NCBI GenBank assembly: GCA_947501685.1
Contig: CANMWQ010000004.1
Coordinates: 397,078 to 461,077, forward strand
DNA length: 64,000 nucleotides
Reading direction: 5' to 3'
Source of the DNA: an uncultured Litoreibacter sp.
GTDB lineage: Bacteria > Pseudomonadota > Alphaproteobacteria > Rhodobacterales > Rhodobacteraceae
The notes beneath the pieces were generated by a model that saw only the letters and a list, made by a program, of their open reading frames with translations, was not told the origin of the DNA and did not search any database. Of this stretch, positions 39,858 through 47,937 are shown piece after piece (within the stretch, counting starts at the first letter, position 1; every line of letters begins with the position of its first letter). The translations under genes and the position numbers were made by a program.

Positions 39858-40178
39858 ATGCCGTATAAAAAACTCCTTGCCGTTGTCACGATGATGATGC
39901 TCACGGGCACCAAAGCCGATGCTCAGGAGGTGGTCACGATCGACGAGCTACGCCAGATCGAAAGCCTCATTGGGCAAAAGGACTGCGGCGCGCTGTTCTC
40001 GTTTCTTGTGGCCAATCCGCATACGACCTCCGGGCAGGACGCGCTTGCGCGTGAGCTTCGGGGCTTTGTCCAAAACGTCAACAGCGGCGGTCTGGAGTGC
40101 TTTTCTGCACCTGCATCGGCGCAACAAAACGCAAGCCGATTGGCGCTTTCCGCGACTTCATCCGGGCAGATATACTGA
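39858..40178 (+). CDS. Small secreted protein of the glycosyltransferase cluster
   Basis: A 106-residue protein with a Sec signal peptide (about residues 1-22, ending ADA), a small helical domain (about 25-75) and a Ser/Ala/Gln-rich tail. Two cysteines (QKDCGALF and GLECFSA) probably form a disulfide. It lies 30 bases after the anchored protein and 13 bases before the next gene, so it is co-transcribed. I recognise no family. Confidence 0.7.
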   Translation: MPYKKLLAVVTMMMLTGTKADAQEVVTIDELRQIESLIGQKDCGALFSFLVANPHTTSGQDALARELRGFVQNVNSGGLECFSAPASAQQNASRLALSATSSGQIY

Positions 40179-40191
40179 GTAGCAATGGTCG

Positions 40192-41253
40192 ATGACGCGC
40201 AGCACCAGACCGTCTATAGCCTATGTTCTTGACCCGCGTTTCCCCGGTGGCACGTCATCCGCAGTAGCGGCTGAACTGGATGTGGTAGCAACCCTTGGCC
40301 ATGTCGCGGTTCACGGACTTTCAAGCGCCATGTTCAAAGGACAGATCCCAGCCCCTCAATTGCAAGAGACCTTGACCCGTCTGGACCTGGCCTTGATTTG
40401 GGACGCCAAGGAGATCGCGGCGGATATCGTGATTTTTCACAACCCGTCCTGCCTTCGGTTTCAACAGGAACTGGACGTGAAAATCATAACGCCGCATCTG
40501 GTCGTTGTCGCACATGAGAACTTTCTGCGCCCCGGCGGGGCGGAAGCCTTCGACGTCGCCACATGTCTGGGCATGATTGAGCAATGCAGCTTTGCCTCCA
40601 AACGCACACTCGCGCCGATTTCGGCGTGGAACCGAAAGACAATTGCGCAGTGGCAAAAGACGCAAAGGAGTTTGGATCGATGGTCCGTGCTGGACGTCGA
40701 CTGGTTCAACATCTGTGACTTCCCACTGCTCGAGCCGGTGGATGCGCCAAAGGACCGACGTGGCCGCCACTCCCGTCCGGGGCTCGAAAAATTTCCGCAG
40801 CAGCAGTTCATGGAGCAGTGCTTTCCGGCCCATGCGGAGGCCAATATCCTGCTTGGCGCAGATGCGTTCGTGAACGACCCGCAGACGCCTGCGCATTGGG
40901 AGCTTTACCCGTTTCGCTCCATCAGCGTTGAGGCCTATTTCGAGATGATTGACTTCATGATCTATTTCACCGCCCCCACCTTTCGCGAAAGCTATGGCCG
41001 CGTGCTGGCGGAGGCAGTGGCCGCTGGCAAACTGACGATCTCCGACCCCGAGACGGCCAGCGCTTTTGGCGGTGCGGTGCAGGCGGCCTCCCCCGAAGAG
41101 GTGGACGGGATCATTCAATCCTATATTGCGGACCCAAGCACGTACCGCGCCAAGATCATCGCAGCGCAACGCGCCTTGGAGCAGTTCTCACCCTCGGCCT
41201 TCGCGACGAGGTTCAACACAATCTTCGCGACAGAAATGAGTATGGGTAAATGA
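40192..41253 (+). CDS. GT4-like glycosyltransferase
   Basis: A 353-residue cytosolic GT-B-type protein. The N-terminal Rossmann segment IAYVLDPRFPGGTSSAVAAEL has the Gly-Gly acceptor loop of GT4 enzymes, and the C-terminal half has the E-x7-E motif in FRESYGRVLAEAVAAGK, where the two glutamates flank the donor sugar site. The middle is diverged from typical GT4 sequences. It overlaps the next gene by four bases (ATGA). The sugar and acceptor are unknown. Confidence 0.78.
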   Translation: MTRSTRPSIAYVLDPRFPGGTSSAVAAELDVVATLGHVAVHGLSSAMFKGQIPAPQLQETLTRLDLALIWDAKEIAADIVIFHNPSCLRFQQELDVKIITPHLVVVAHENFLRPGGAEAFDVATCLGMIEQCSFASKRTLAPISAWNRKTIAQWQKTQRSLDRWSVLDVDWFNICDFPLLEPVDAPKDRRGRHSRPGLEKFPQQQFMEQCFPAHAEANILLGADAFVNDPQTPAHWELYPFRSISVEAYFEMIDFMIYFTAPTFRESYGRVLAEAVAAGKLTISDPETASAFGGAVQAASPEEVDGIIQSYIADPSTYRAKIIAAQRALEQFSPSAFATRFNTIFATEMSMGK

Positions 41254-43319
41254 TCTTTTTATGCGCCGGCGAACGGTCTGAACGAACCTTCGACGCCCTG
41301 TTGCTCTTGGCCGTGCAACTGGACCGGGCGGGCTATGCTGTCGGAATTGACGCCAGTTTCCTGCCCGACGACGCGCCGAGATACCAGAAATTCGAAGCCG
41401 CCATGTATCTGTGTGACGCGTCAGATGTCACGCCCGCCATCATCCTGATGATCGGCGCGGACAGCATTGCCGATGACGTTAAGCTTGCATTGCGCGCGTT
41501 GCCCGGCACGGCGGACACGGCCGTTTATGGCCTTGGGCGCTTTGCCACCCATCAAATGTTGCTCAACGCCCAAAACACGCTTGCCTATGCGGTGGGACGT
41601 GACGTTGAGGTGATAGACCTCACCGTCTGGCAGGGTGAAACGACATTGATCGAAGACAGTATTCTTCCTTTGGTCACGTCGATTTCGCCCAGCCCTATAC
41701 CGTCGCGCACGCAGCGCCCGAAGGTTCTGGTCTACGCCCCACATGACAGCTTGCAGCAGGACGCCGTTTTGCCGGAGCTGCTCGCTATGAGCCACTCCGG
41801 CACTTTCGATCTGCAAATCGTCACAAGCGGGCAAGGCAAGGACTTCATCCGCCGCTCGAGCTATGCCTACCTGTCCGTCTTTGGGTATAGCGAGCTGCCG
41901 CCCTCCGGGCTTTTGTCCTATGCCGATATCGTCGCTTTTTTCGGGCCCAACGTCCCCGGCGCGCGCATGGCGCAGCTGGCCATGGAGGCGATGGGGGCCG
42001 GCAAAGTGGTCATCGACTGCACCGAGGACAGCAGCTTCATCGACGCGGGCGCGCCGTTGCTTGATGGGCCTGCGAGCCTTTTGTCCTTTGCCAGCTACCT
42101 TGAGGGCGTGGTGCTGCCGCATCGCGCGGAGATCGGGCGTCGCATCCAGCAATCCCCGTGGCTTGCCAAATTCGACCTCGCGCATCTTGAACGACAGATC
42201 GGCCTGACCCGCCCGGCAGCTACCCCGGCCCCCGCAAGCACATCCGGCTCCACCTTGTTCTTCCCCACAAATGGCAGCGGCTTGGGTCACGCCCAGCGAT
42301 GCGCCCTGATCGCCGCGGAAGTCTCGCCAGACCACAACGTCCGCTTCGCCGCCTTCCCAAGCTGCGTCGACATGCTGAAAAACCGCGGCTTTGATTGCCT
42401 GCCGATGGTGCAGCGCAGCGAGGAATTTGCTGAAGGATTCGCCAATGACCTGGTCAATTATCGCCGCCTGTCCAGCCTGATGGCCCCCGGCGACCAATTG
42501 GTGTTTGACGGCGGATATGTGTTCGATTCCGTCTACCGGGTGATTTCAGCCAGCCAGACCCCCGCGATCTGGATCCGGCGCGGCCTGTGGCAGGCGGGAC
42601 AAATCCACCCCAACGCGCTTGAGCGCGAACACATCTTTTCGAAAGTGATCGTCCCGACCGAGGCGTTCGAGGAATTGAACGCGGTCTATTCAAGAGGCGA
42701 ACAGGTCCACCATGTCGGCCCGGTCGTGAATACCACCACGTCCGATACCGATCGCGCGACCCTGCGCAGCCGGTTGAGCGCGCTGTTTGAGCGCCCTTTT
42801 GAGACGCTTGTTGTCTCCATGCTCGGCGGGGGCGTCGCCTCTGACCGCAGCGTTCAAACGCAAATGCTCAGCAGCACGCTGGAGCGGCGGTCTGATTGCC
42901 TGCATCTCGTCGTCGCTTGGCCCAATGCTGTGGTGCCGGATGGGTGTTATGGCTGGAAAAATACCCGCGTCGTGCAGACCCAGAACACGCTTGATCTGTG
43001 CCGCGCCGCAGATCTGACCGTGTCTGCCGCGGGCTACAACTCGTTTCACGAGCTGCTCTATGCGGCGGTGCCCACGCTGTTTATTCCGCAATCGGCCCCC
43101 TATCTCGACGATCAGGAAAGACGTGCGCGCGCCGCCTCTGAGCGCGGTCTGGCAGGCCTCGTGCTGGAGAGTGAGCTGATGTCGCTTGGCCGCGAGGTGA
43201 ATGCCGTTCTGGACGGGGGCAAGGCTGCTGAGTTTGCCGCCGCACATACTGAGATCACGCTGCCTGACATTGGCAATAAGGCCGCCGCTGCGTTGATCGA
43301 GACGGGAGCTGGCCAATGA
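41250..43319 (+). CDS. Two-domain glycosyltransferase with MurG-like C-terminal half
   Basis: A 689-residue protein made of two apparent glycosyltransferase-like halves. Residues ~1-325 contain a Rossmann-like segment (KVLVYAPHDSLQQDAVLPEL) and a diverged donor-domain stretch (MAQLAMEAMGAGKVVIDCTE). Residues ~340-689 look like a GT28/MurG-type enzyme, with the glycine loop TNGSGLGHAQRC and the donor-site region SAAGYNSFHELLYAAVPTLFIP and DDQERRARAASERGL. No membrane helix is seen. It overlaps genes on both sides by four bases. Confidence 0.78.
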   Translation: MIFLCAGERSERTFDALLLLAVQLDRAGYAVGIDASFLPDDAPRYQKFEAAMYLCDASDVTPAIILMIGADSIADDVKLALRALPGTADTAVYGLGRFATHQMLLNAQNTLAYAVGRDVEVIDLTVWQGETTLIEDSILPLVTSISPSPIPSRTQRPKVLVYAPHDSLQQDAVLPELLAMSHSGTFDLQIVTSGQGKDFIRRSSYAYLSVFGYSELPPSGLLSYADIVAFFGPNVPGARMAQLAMEAMGAGKVVIDCTEDSSFIDAGAPLLDGPASLLSFASYLEGVVLPHRAEIGRRIQQSPWLAKFDLAHLERQIGLTRPAATPAPASTSGSTLFFPTNGSGLGHAQRCALIAAEVSPDHNVRFAAFPSCVDMLKNRGFDCLPMVQRSEEFAEGFANDLVNYRRLSSLMAPGDQLVFDGGYVFDSVYRVISASQTPAIWIRRGLWQAGQIHPNALEREHIFSKVIVPTEAFEELNAVYSRGEQVHHVGPVVNTTTSDTDRATLRSRLSALFERPFETLVVSMLGGGVASDRSVQTQMLSSTLERRSDCLHLVVAWPNAVVPDGCYGWKNTRVVQTQNTLDLCRAADLTVSAAGYNSFHELLYAAVPTLFIPQSAPYLDDQERRARAASERGLAGLVLESELMSLGREVNAVLDGGKAAEFAAAHTEITLPDIGNKAAAALIETGAGQ

Positions 43320-43753
43320 CGATATCCTCAAAATATGCGACGATCCTGGGCAACTTGACCCGCGACGCGCCGCATGACATCGACCCGGCCCTCTTTGGCG
43401 AGGGCCCGAAACAAGGTCGCAATCTTGCGTTTGTTGAGGACAGGCCGGAGGTCTCCGCCGATCTATGGTCCCGCGCCGATGACGACAGGTCCTATATCGG
43501 CATCCGTGTGACAGGCCCCCTCGCGGACCAACATGCCGTCGCCGCCGATCTCGCCGCCGTGGCGGTGGAGCGCCATATCATCCCGGTGTTTCTCAGCTGG
43601 GTCGGCGCCTGCGGCATGCAGCGTTTCGGCTTCCGCGTGGAGTTGATCGGCGGCGCGGATGAAAGCGAAATGCAGGCTTGCGAGGAACAGGTGAGCCGCA
43701 TGTGGAACCTCGCGATCATCGTCGACGCAGCCGATATCGCGTCCTTCGACTAG
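43316..43753 (+). CDS. Small unknown protein closing the glycosyltransferase cluster
   Basis: A 145-residue soluble, acidic protein. It starts in an ATGA overlap with the large glycosyltransferase, which implies coupled translation and a shared task. No signal peptide, no membrane helix. The pattern of alternating beta and alpha segments (YIGIRVTGPLADQHAVAADLA, IPVFLSWVGACGMQRFGFRVEL) suggests a small alpha/beta fold. No family was recognised. Confidence 0.72.
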   Translation: MTISSKYATILGNLTRDAPHDIDPALFGEGPKQGRNLAFVEDRPEVSADLWSRADDDRSYIGIRVTGPLADQHAVAADLAAVAVERHIIPVFLSWVGACGMQRFGFRVELIGGADESEMQACEEQVSRMWNLAIIVDAADIASFD

Positions 43754-43813
43754 GCGCGCGGATGGGTGGTTTGAGGCCACAATGACGGATGCTGCGCTTT
43801 GCACGAATGGCCG

Positions 43814-44170
43814 CTATATCGACATCTTTGCAGCCGCAGTTTCTGCATCACCAGTATTCGGAACGCCTTTAGGCTCAATGAGCAAAAGGTGAACTTCTTC
43901 TTCAGCAACAGGGCGATGATCTACACCCTTTGGAACGATAAAAAGCTCCCCCGGCTGTAAAACAACGTCACGATCCCGAAGCTCAATTCTCAAGGTCCCT
44001 TTCAAAACCAAGAAGAAATCGTCCGTTTCGTCGTGATGATGCCAGTTGAACTCGCCTTTAGCTTTCACCACCATGACATCGCATTCATTGAACTGGGACA
44101 CAATTTTCGGGCTCCAGTGCTCTTTGAACGTCGATAGTTTCTGTTCCAAGTTGATGGCGTCGTTCGTCAT
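43814..44170 (-). CDS. Cupin domain protein
   Basis: A 118-residue single-domain cupin. The metal-binding motif 1 is seen in GEFNWHHHDETDDFFLVLKG and motif 2 in LQPGELFIVPKGVDHRPVAEEE. Such small cupins act as isomerases, dioxygenase-like enzymes or sensors; nothing here decides which. The gene and the area up to 44276 are more AT-rich than the surroundings, and a dispersed repeat follows, so it may be an acquired gene. Confidence 0.88.
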   Translation of the reverse strand: MTNDAINLEQKLSTFKEHWSPKIVSQFNECDVMVVKAKGEFNWHHHDETDDFFLVLKGTLRIELRDRDVVLQPGELFIVPKGVDHRPVAEEEVHLLLIEPKGVPNTGDAETAAAKMSI

Positions 44171-44274
44171 AGAGTCTTCCTGTGATCAATAATTCAACGG
44201 TCGCGACATTGATATTATCAGAAGTTGGGGCTGAAAAGTAGCCGTTCGCGCGATAAGCTTGAAAGGCAGCTTCG

Positions 44275-44476
44275 TCTCGCAAACCAGCCATCCCGAGCCG
44301 GGCGGGTGCAAGACCGTGGGATGGCGCTACTACGGGCGTTCTGCGGCACTTTATCCCAGCCAAACACGTCTTCCGAAAATGCGACGCACAAAGATTGCAA
44401 AGCGCCAGCCCGCTGGGACGGTCTTGCGCTCGCCCGGCGCCTTCGGCTTGTTTCCGGGCGGGTCGGTGCGGTGAAA
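44275..44476 (+). repeat. Dispersed ~200-bp element with inverted-repeat arms, copy A
   Basis: This stretch matches 63190-63396 on the other strand over its full length, at roughly 80 percent by eye. Its two arms are inverted copies of each other: 44297-44328 (GCCGGGCGGGTGCAAGACCG and on) and 44401-44438 (ending CGGTCTTGCGCTCGCCCGGC), around a more variable centre. It fills most of the 316-base gap between the cupin gene and argE, and no gene is called in it. Confidence 0.8.
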
Positions 44477-44486
44477 TCTCGCTCCC

Positions 44487-45641
44487 CTACCCCTCCACCA
44501 GAGTGTCTACCAGCTTGGCGATGAACGCCTCGCCCTGTTGGAACTGGTCGACCGAAATAAATTCGTTGGGTTGATGCGCCTGGGCGATGTCGCCGGGGCC
44601 GCAGATGATGGCGGAGTAGTCTTGTGCTTGGAACTGCCCCGCCTCGGTGCCGTAGCTGACCACATGGGTGGCGTTGTCGCCGGTGAGCTGGCGCACCAGA
44701 CGCTCGGCTGCGCCGTCTTCCTCGGGGCGCAGGCCGGGGACGTGGAAGCGCTCGGTCAGCTCGATCCGGGTCTCGGGGTGGATGGCCTGCATCTCCGCCT
44801 CGATCTCGGCGGCTTTGGCAAAGAGGCGGTCGCGGTAGTCAGCAATGTCGTCGCTGGGCACCAGACGGAAATCAATCGGAAAGGTGCAGTCTTTCGCGGT
44901 GATATTGCCCGCCGTGCCGCCCGAGATCAGCCCGGTATGAGCGGTGGTAAAAGGCGGATCGAACTGCGCGGCGGCCTCGGAAGGAGCGCGGGCACGGATC
45001 TCCGCGTTCAGCTCATTGACCCAATTGATCAGCCTCGCCCCTTCCATGATCGCGCTGACCCCGGTGTGCATAAGCGAGGAATGCACCTCGAACCCGTGGA
45101 CATGGACGCGCCAGCCATAGCCGCCCTTATGGCCGGAGACGGCTTTCATCATCGAAGGCTCGCCAATGATCGCAGCGGAGGCCGCGGGCATGTGCTGGCG
45201 CATCTCGGCAATCATGAAGGGCGCGCCGATGCAGCCAACCTCCTCGTCATAGCTCAAAGCGATCTGAATGGGTCGCTTCACCCCGCGTTCCAAGGCCAGC
45301 GGCACGGCAGACAGCGCCAGCGCGTCAAACCCTTTCATGTCGCAGGTGCCGCGCCCGTAGAGCTTGTCACCCACCTGGGTGACAGTGAACGGATCGGTGT
45401 CCCAGGCCTGCCCCTCGACGGGGACCACATCCGTGTGGCCGGACAGGATCACGCCGCCCTCCACCTCTGGCCCGACATTGGCGTAGAGATTGGCTTTGGT
45501 CCGGTCGTCATTATAGACCCGCGTGGCTTTGACGCCGTGGCCGTCGAGATAGTCCTCGACCCAATCGATCAGCTCAAGATTGCTCACTGCGCTGACCGTC
45601 GGGAAAGAGACCAGCTTGTCCATCAATGCGCGCGCGTCCAT
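44487..45641 (-). CDS. argE: Acetylornithine deacetylase (M20 family)
   Basis: Removes the acetyl group from N-acetylornithine in arginine synthesis. Start at ATG 45641 (MDARALMDK), after an AAGGACG site; an in-frame start at 45743 is unlikely. The 384-residue protein has SGHTDVVPVEGQAW and GRGTCDMKGFDA zinc-site motifs and the SYDEEVGCIG catalytic Glu pair. The divergent neighbour is a peptide ABC transporter, so a role as a deacylase or peptidase of imported compounds cannot be excluded. Confidence 0.88.
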   Translation of the reverse strand: MDARALMDKLVSFPTVSAVSNLELIDWVEDYLDGHGVKATRVYNDDRTKANLYANVGPEVEGGVILSGHTDVVPVEGQAWDTDPFTVTQVGDKLYGRGTCDMKGFDALALSAVPLALERGVKRPIQIALSYDEEVGCIGAPFMIAEMRQHMPAASAAIIGEPSMMKAVSGHKGGYGWRVHVHGFEVHSSLMHTGVSAIMEGARLINWVNELNAEIRARAPSEAAAQFDPPFTTAHTGLISGGTAGNITAKDCTFPIDFRLVPSDDIADYRDRLFAKAAEIEAEMQAIHPETRIELTERFHVPGLRPEEDGAAERLVRQLTGDNATHVVSYGTEAGQFQAQDYSAIICGPGDIAQAHQPNEFISVDQFQQGEAFIAKLVDTLVEG

Positions 45642-45771
45642 CGGGGTCCGTCCTTTGTGGGAGATCAGGGGGCAAGGGTGGCCTCCGCGTAAAAGAAGGT
45701 CAAGCGGGGCGCTGCGTCGCATAACAATTGGGCAAGCGATCAAACCGCGCGCAGCAAATCCGAAAAACCCG

Positions 45772-45799
45772 TTGCCAGAAGATTTTAGCGTGCTAACGT
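45772..45799 (+). promoter_or_regulatory. Possible promoter of the peptide ABC transporter operon
   Basis: TTGCCA (45772-45777) and TAACGT (45794-45799) stand 16 bases apart, 68 bases upstream of the first transporter gene. The -10 box is weak, so the call is tentative. Confidence 0.3.
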
Positions 45800-45866
45800 C
45801 AAGCCTTACGAACGGCCCTTCAGGCGCGCATAAGACGCGAGAGAGAGGGCCAACAGGGGGAACTAC

Positions 45867-46874
45867 ATGCCAGACGGGGCGCTGCCGGTCCTAGACGTCA
45901 GAGATCTGAAGACCGTGTTCAAAACCCGCTCGGGTGAGGTTCACGCCGTAAATTCCGTGACGTTTGATGTCAAACCGGGCGAGCTTTTGGGCGTCGTCGG
46001 CGAAAGCGGCTCCGGCAAATCTGTGACCATGATGTCGCTGATCGGGCTGCTGCCCTCGCCCCCTGCCGATGTCAAAGAGGGGCAAGTACTGTTTGGCGGG
46101 CAGGATCTCTTGAAGATCAACCCCAATGATTTGCGCCATGTGCGCGGCGGCGAGATCGGGTTTGTGTTTCAGGACCCGATGACCTCGCTGAACCCCGTTT
46201 TCAACGTGGGCTTCCAGATCATGGAGCCGCTGCGCATCCATATGGGGTTGAACAAAAGCCAAGCCCGCGCGCGGGCCGTCGAGCTGCTGGAACTGGTCGG
46301 CATCCCCGACGCTGGACGGCGCTTGAAAGACTACCCGCACCAGTTCTCCGGCGGCATGCGGCAGCGGGTGATGATCGCGATTGCGCTGGCTTGTGACCCT
46401 AAAGTTCTGATTGCCGACGAGCCCACCACTGCGCTGGACGTGACCATTCAGGCGCAGATCATCGAGCTGGTCAAAGAGCTGCGCGAGAAGCTGGGCATGG
46501 CGATCATCTGGATCACCCATGATCTGGGCGTGATCGCGGGCATCGCGGACCGGGTGATGGTGATGTATGGCGGACAGGTGGTCGAACAGGCCCCGGTGCG
46601 CGAGTTGTTTGGCAACCCGCAGCACCCCTATACGCGCGCACTTTTGCAAACCATTCCCAGCGTGCGCGGCGCGCGGGCCGAGAAATTGAACGTGATCGAG
46701 GGCCAGCCGCCAATTTTGGCAGGCGCGCCCACGGCCTGCCCCTTCCGCGACCGCTGCCCGCAGCGTTTTGAGCGCTGCGACGCCGAGAACCCCGTGCGGC
46801 GCGCCGTTGGCGGCGCAGGGCATGACGCGGCCTGTCACTATGATTTCAAAGCCGGGGGTCCGCATGTTGGATGA
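45867..46874 (+). CDS. Peptide ABC transporter ATP-binding protein (DppD/OppD type)
   Basis: One of two ATPases energising peptide uptake. ATG 45867 follows AGGGGG at good spacing. The 335-residue protein has Walker A GESGSGKS, the signature FSGGMRQRV, Walker [13 protein letters not shown] and the C-terminal oligopeptide-transporter extension with a Cys-rich [15 protein letters not shown] motif, which may hold an iron-sulfur cluster as known for DppD. It overlaps the second ATPase gene by eleven bases. Confidence 0.94.
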   Translation: MPDGALPVLDVRDLKTVFKTRSGEVHAVNSVTFDVKPGELLGVVGESGSGKSVTMMSLIGLLPSPPADVKEGQVLFGGQDLLKINPNDLRHVRGGEIGFVFQDPMTSLNPVFNVGFQIMEPLRIHMGLNKSQARARAVELLELVGIPDAGRRLKDYPHQFSGGMRQRVMIAIALACDPKVLIADEPTTALDVTIQAQIIELVKELREKLGMAIIWITHDLGVIAGIADRVMVMYGGQVVEQAPVRELFGNPQHPYTRALLQTIPSVRGARAEKLNVIEGQPPILAGAPTACPFRDRCPQRFERCDAENPVRRAVGGAGHDAACHYDFKAGGPHVG

Positions 46875-47904
46875 TTTAAAACCCGCCGGTAAGCCCTTGG
46901 TGGCAGTCGATAATCTGAAGATGCATTTCCCAATCTATGGCGGGCTTTTGCGCCGCCGCACGGGAGAAGTGAAGGCCGTAGACGGGATCTCGTTTGAAAT
47001 ATTCGAGGGCGAGACCCTTGGGCTTGTGGGCGAAAGCGGCTGCGGCAAATCCACCGTGGGCCGCGCACTGCTCAGGCTGTATGAGCTAACGGGCGGCACG
47101 GTGAAGATTGACGATTACGACATCGCGCATGCCTCGCCAGAGGCTTTGCGCAAGATGCGGCCCACGATGCAGATGATCTTTCAGGATCCGCAGGCCTCCC
47201 TGAACCCGCGCATGACGGTAGCGGATATCATCGGCGAGCCGTTGCGCGAGCATCAGGCGGGCTCCAAGCTGGAGCGCGAGGACCGTGTGTTGGAGCTGAT
47301 GGATCAGGTCGGGCTGAACCGCGACTTTGCCAACCGCTATCCGCATGAGTTTTCCGGCGGGCAGCGGCAGCGGATCGGCATTGCCCGCGCGCTGGCGCTG
47401 AACCCGAAATTCATCGTTTGTGACGAGCCGATTGCCGCACTTGATGTCTCCATTCAGGCGCAGGTGGTGAACCTGCTCGAAGAGCTGCAGGACAGCCTTG
47501 GCCTGACCTATCTGTTTATCTCCCATGACCTGTCCATGGTGCGCCATATCGCGGACCGCGTGGCGGTGATGTATCTGGGCCGGATCGTCGAGCTGGCCCC
47601 GCGCGAAGAGATTTATGCCGAGCCCCTGCACCCCTACACCAAGGCGCTGCTCTCGGCCGTGCCCGAGCCCGACCCGAGCATCGAATCGAGCGTTGAGCGT
47701 GTGATCCTGACCGGAGACGTGCCTTCGCCGTCGAACCCGCCCAAGGGCTGCAATTTCTGCACCCGCTGCCCATCCGTGATGGATGTGTGCAAGCAGGTTG
47801 AACCGAAATTCCAAGAGGTGAGACCCGGCCGTTTTCTGGCCTGCCACCTGTTTGAATACCCGACACCAGATACCAACGAGAGCGCCACCAACGGCGCCGG
47901 ATGA
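46864..47904 (+). CDS. Peptide ABC transporter ATP-binding protein (DppF/OppF type)
   Basis: Second ATPase of the same transporter. Start at ATG 46864 (MLDDLKPAG), inside the end of the first ATPase gene; the longer frame from 46768 would be a poor fit. The 346-residue protein has Walker [10 protein letters not shown], signature FSGGQRQRI, Walker [13 protein letters not shown] and the Cys-containing extension [14 protein letters not shown]. The substrate-binding protein gene follows after 33 bases. Confidence 0.94.
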   Translation: MLDDLKPAGKPLVAVDNLKMHFPIYGGLLRRRTGEVKAVDGISFEIFEGETLGLVGESGCGKSTVGRALLRLYELTGGTVKIDDYDIAHASPEALRKMRPTMQMIFQDPQASLNPRMTVADIIGEPLREHQAGSKLEREDRVLELMDQVGLNRDFANRYPHEFSGGQRQRIGIARALALNPKFIVCDEPIAALDVSIQAQVVNLLEELQDSLGLTYLFISHDLSMVRHIADRVAVMYLGRIVELAPREEIYAEPLHPYTKALLSAVPEPDPSIESSVERVILTGDVPSPSNPPKGCNFCTRCPSVMDVCKQVEPKFQEVRPGRFLACHLFEYPTPDTNESATNGAG

Positions 47905-47937
47905 GGACAAAATGAGCACCCAACAAGGAGAAACACG

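Noticed and set aside
44225..44524. Open frames inside repeat copy A that resemble a frame in copy B (63160-63351)
   Set aside because: The peptide similarity is explained by the DNA repeat; no ribosome-binding site or domain.
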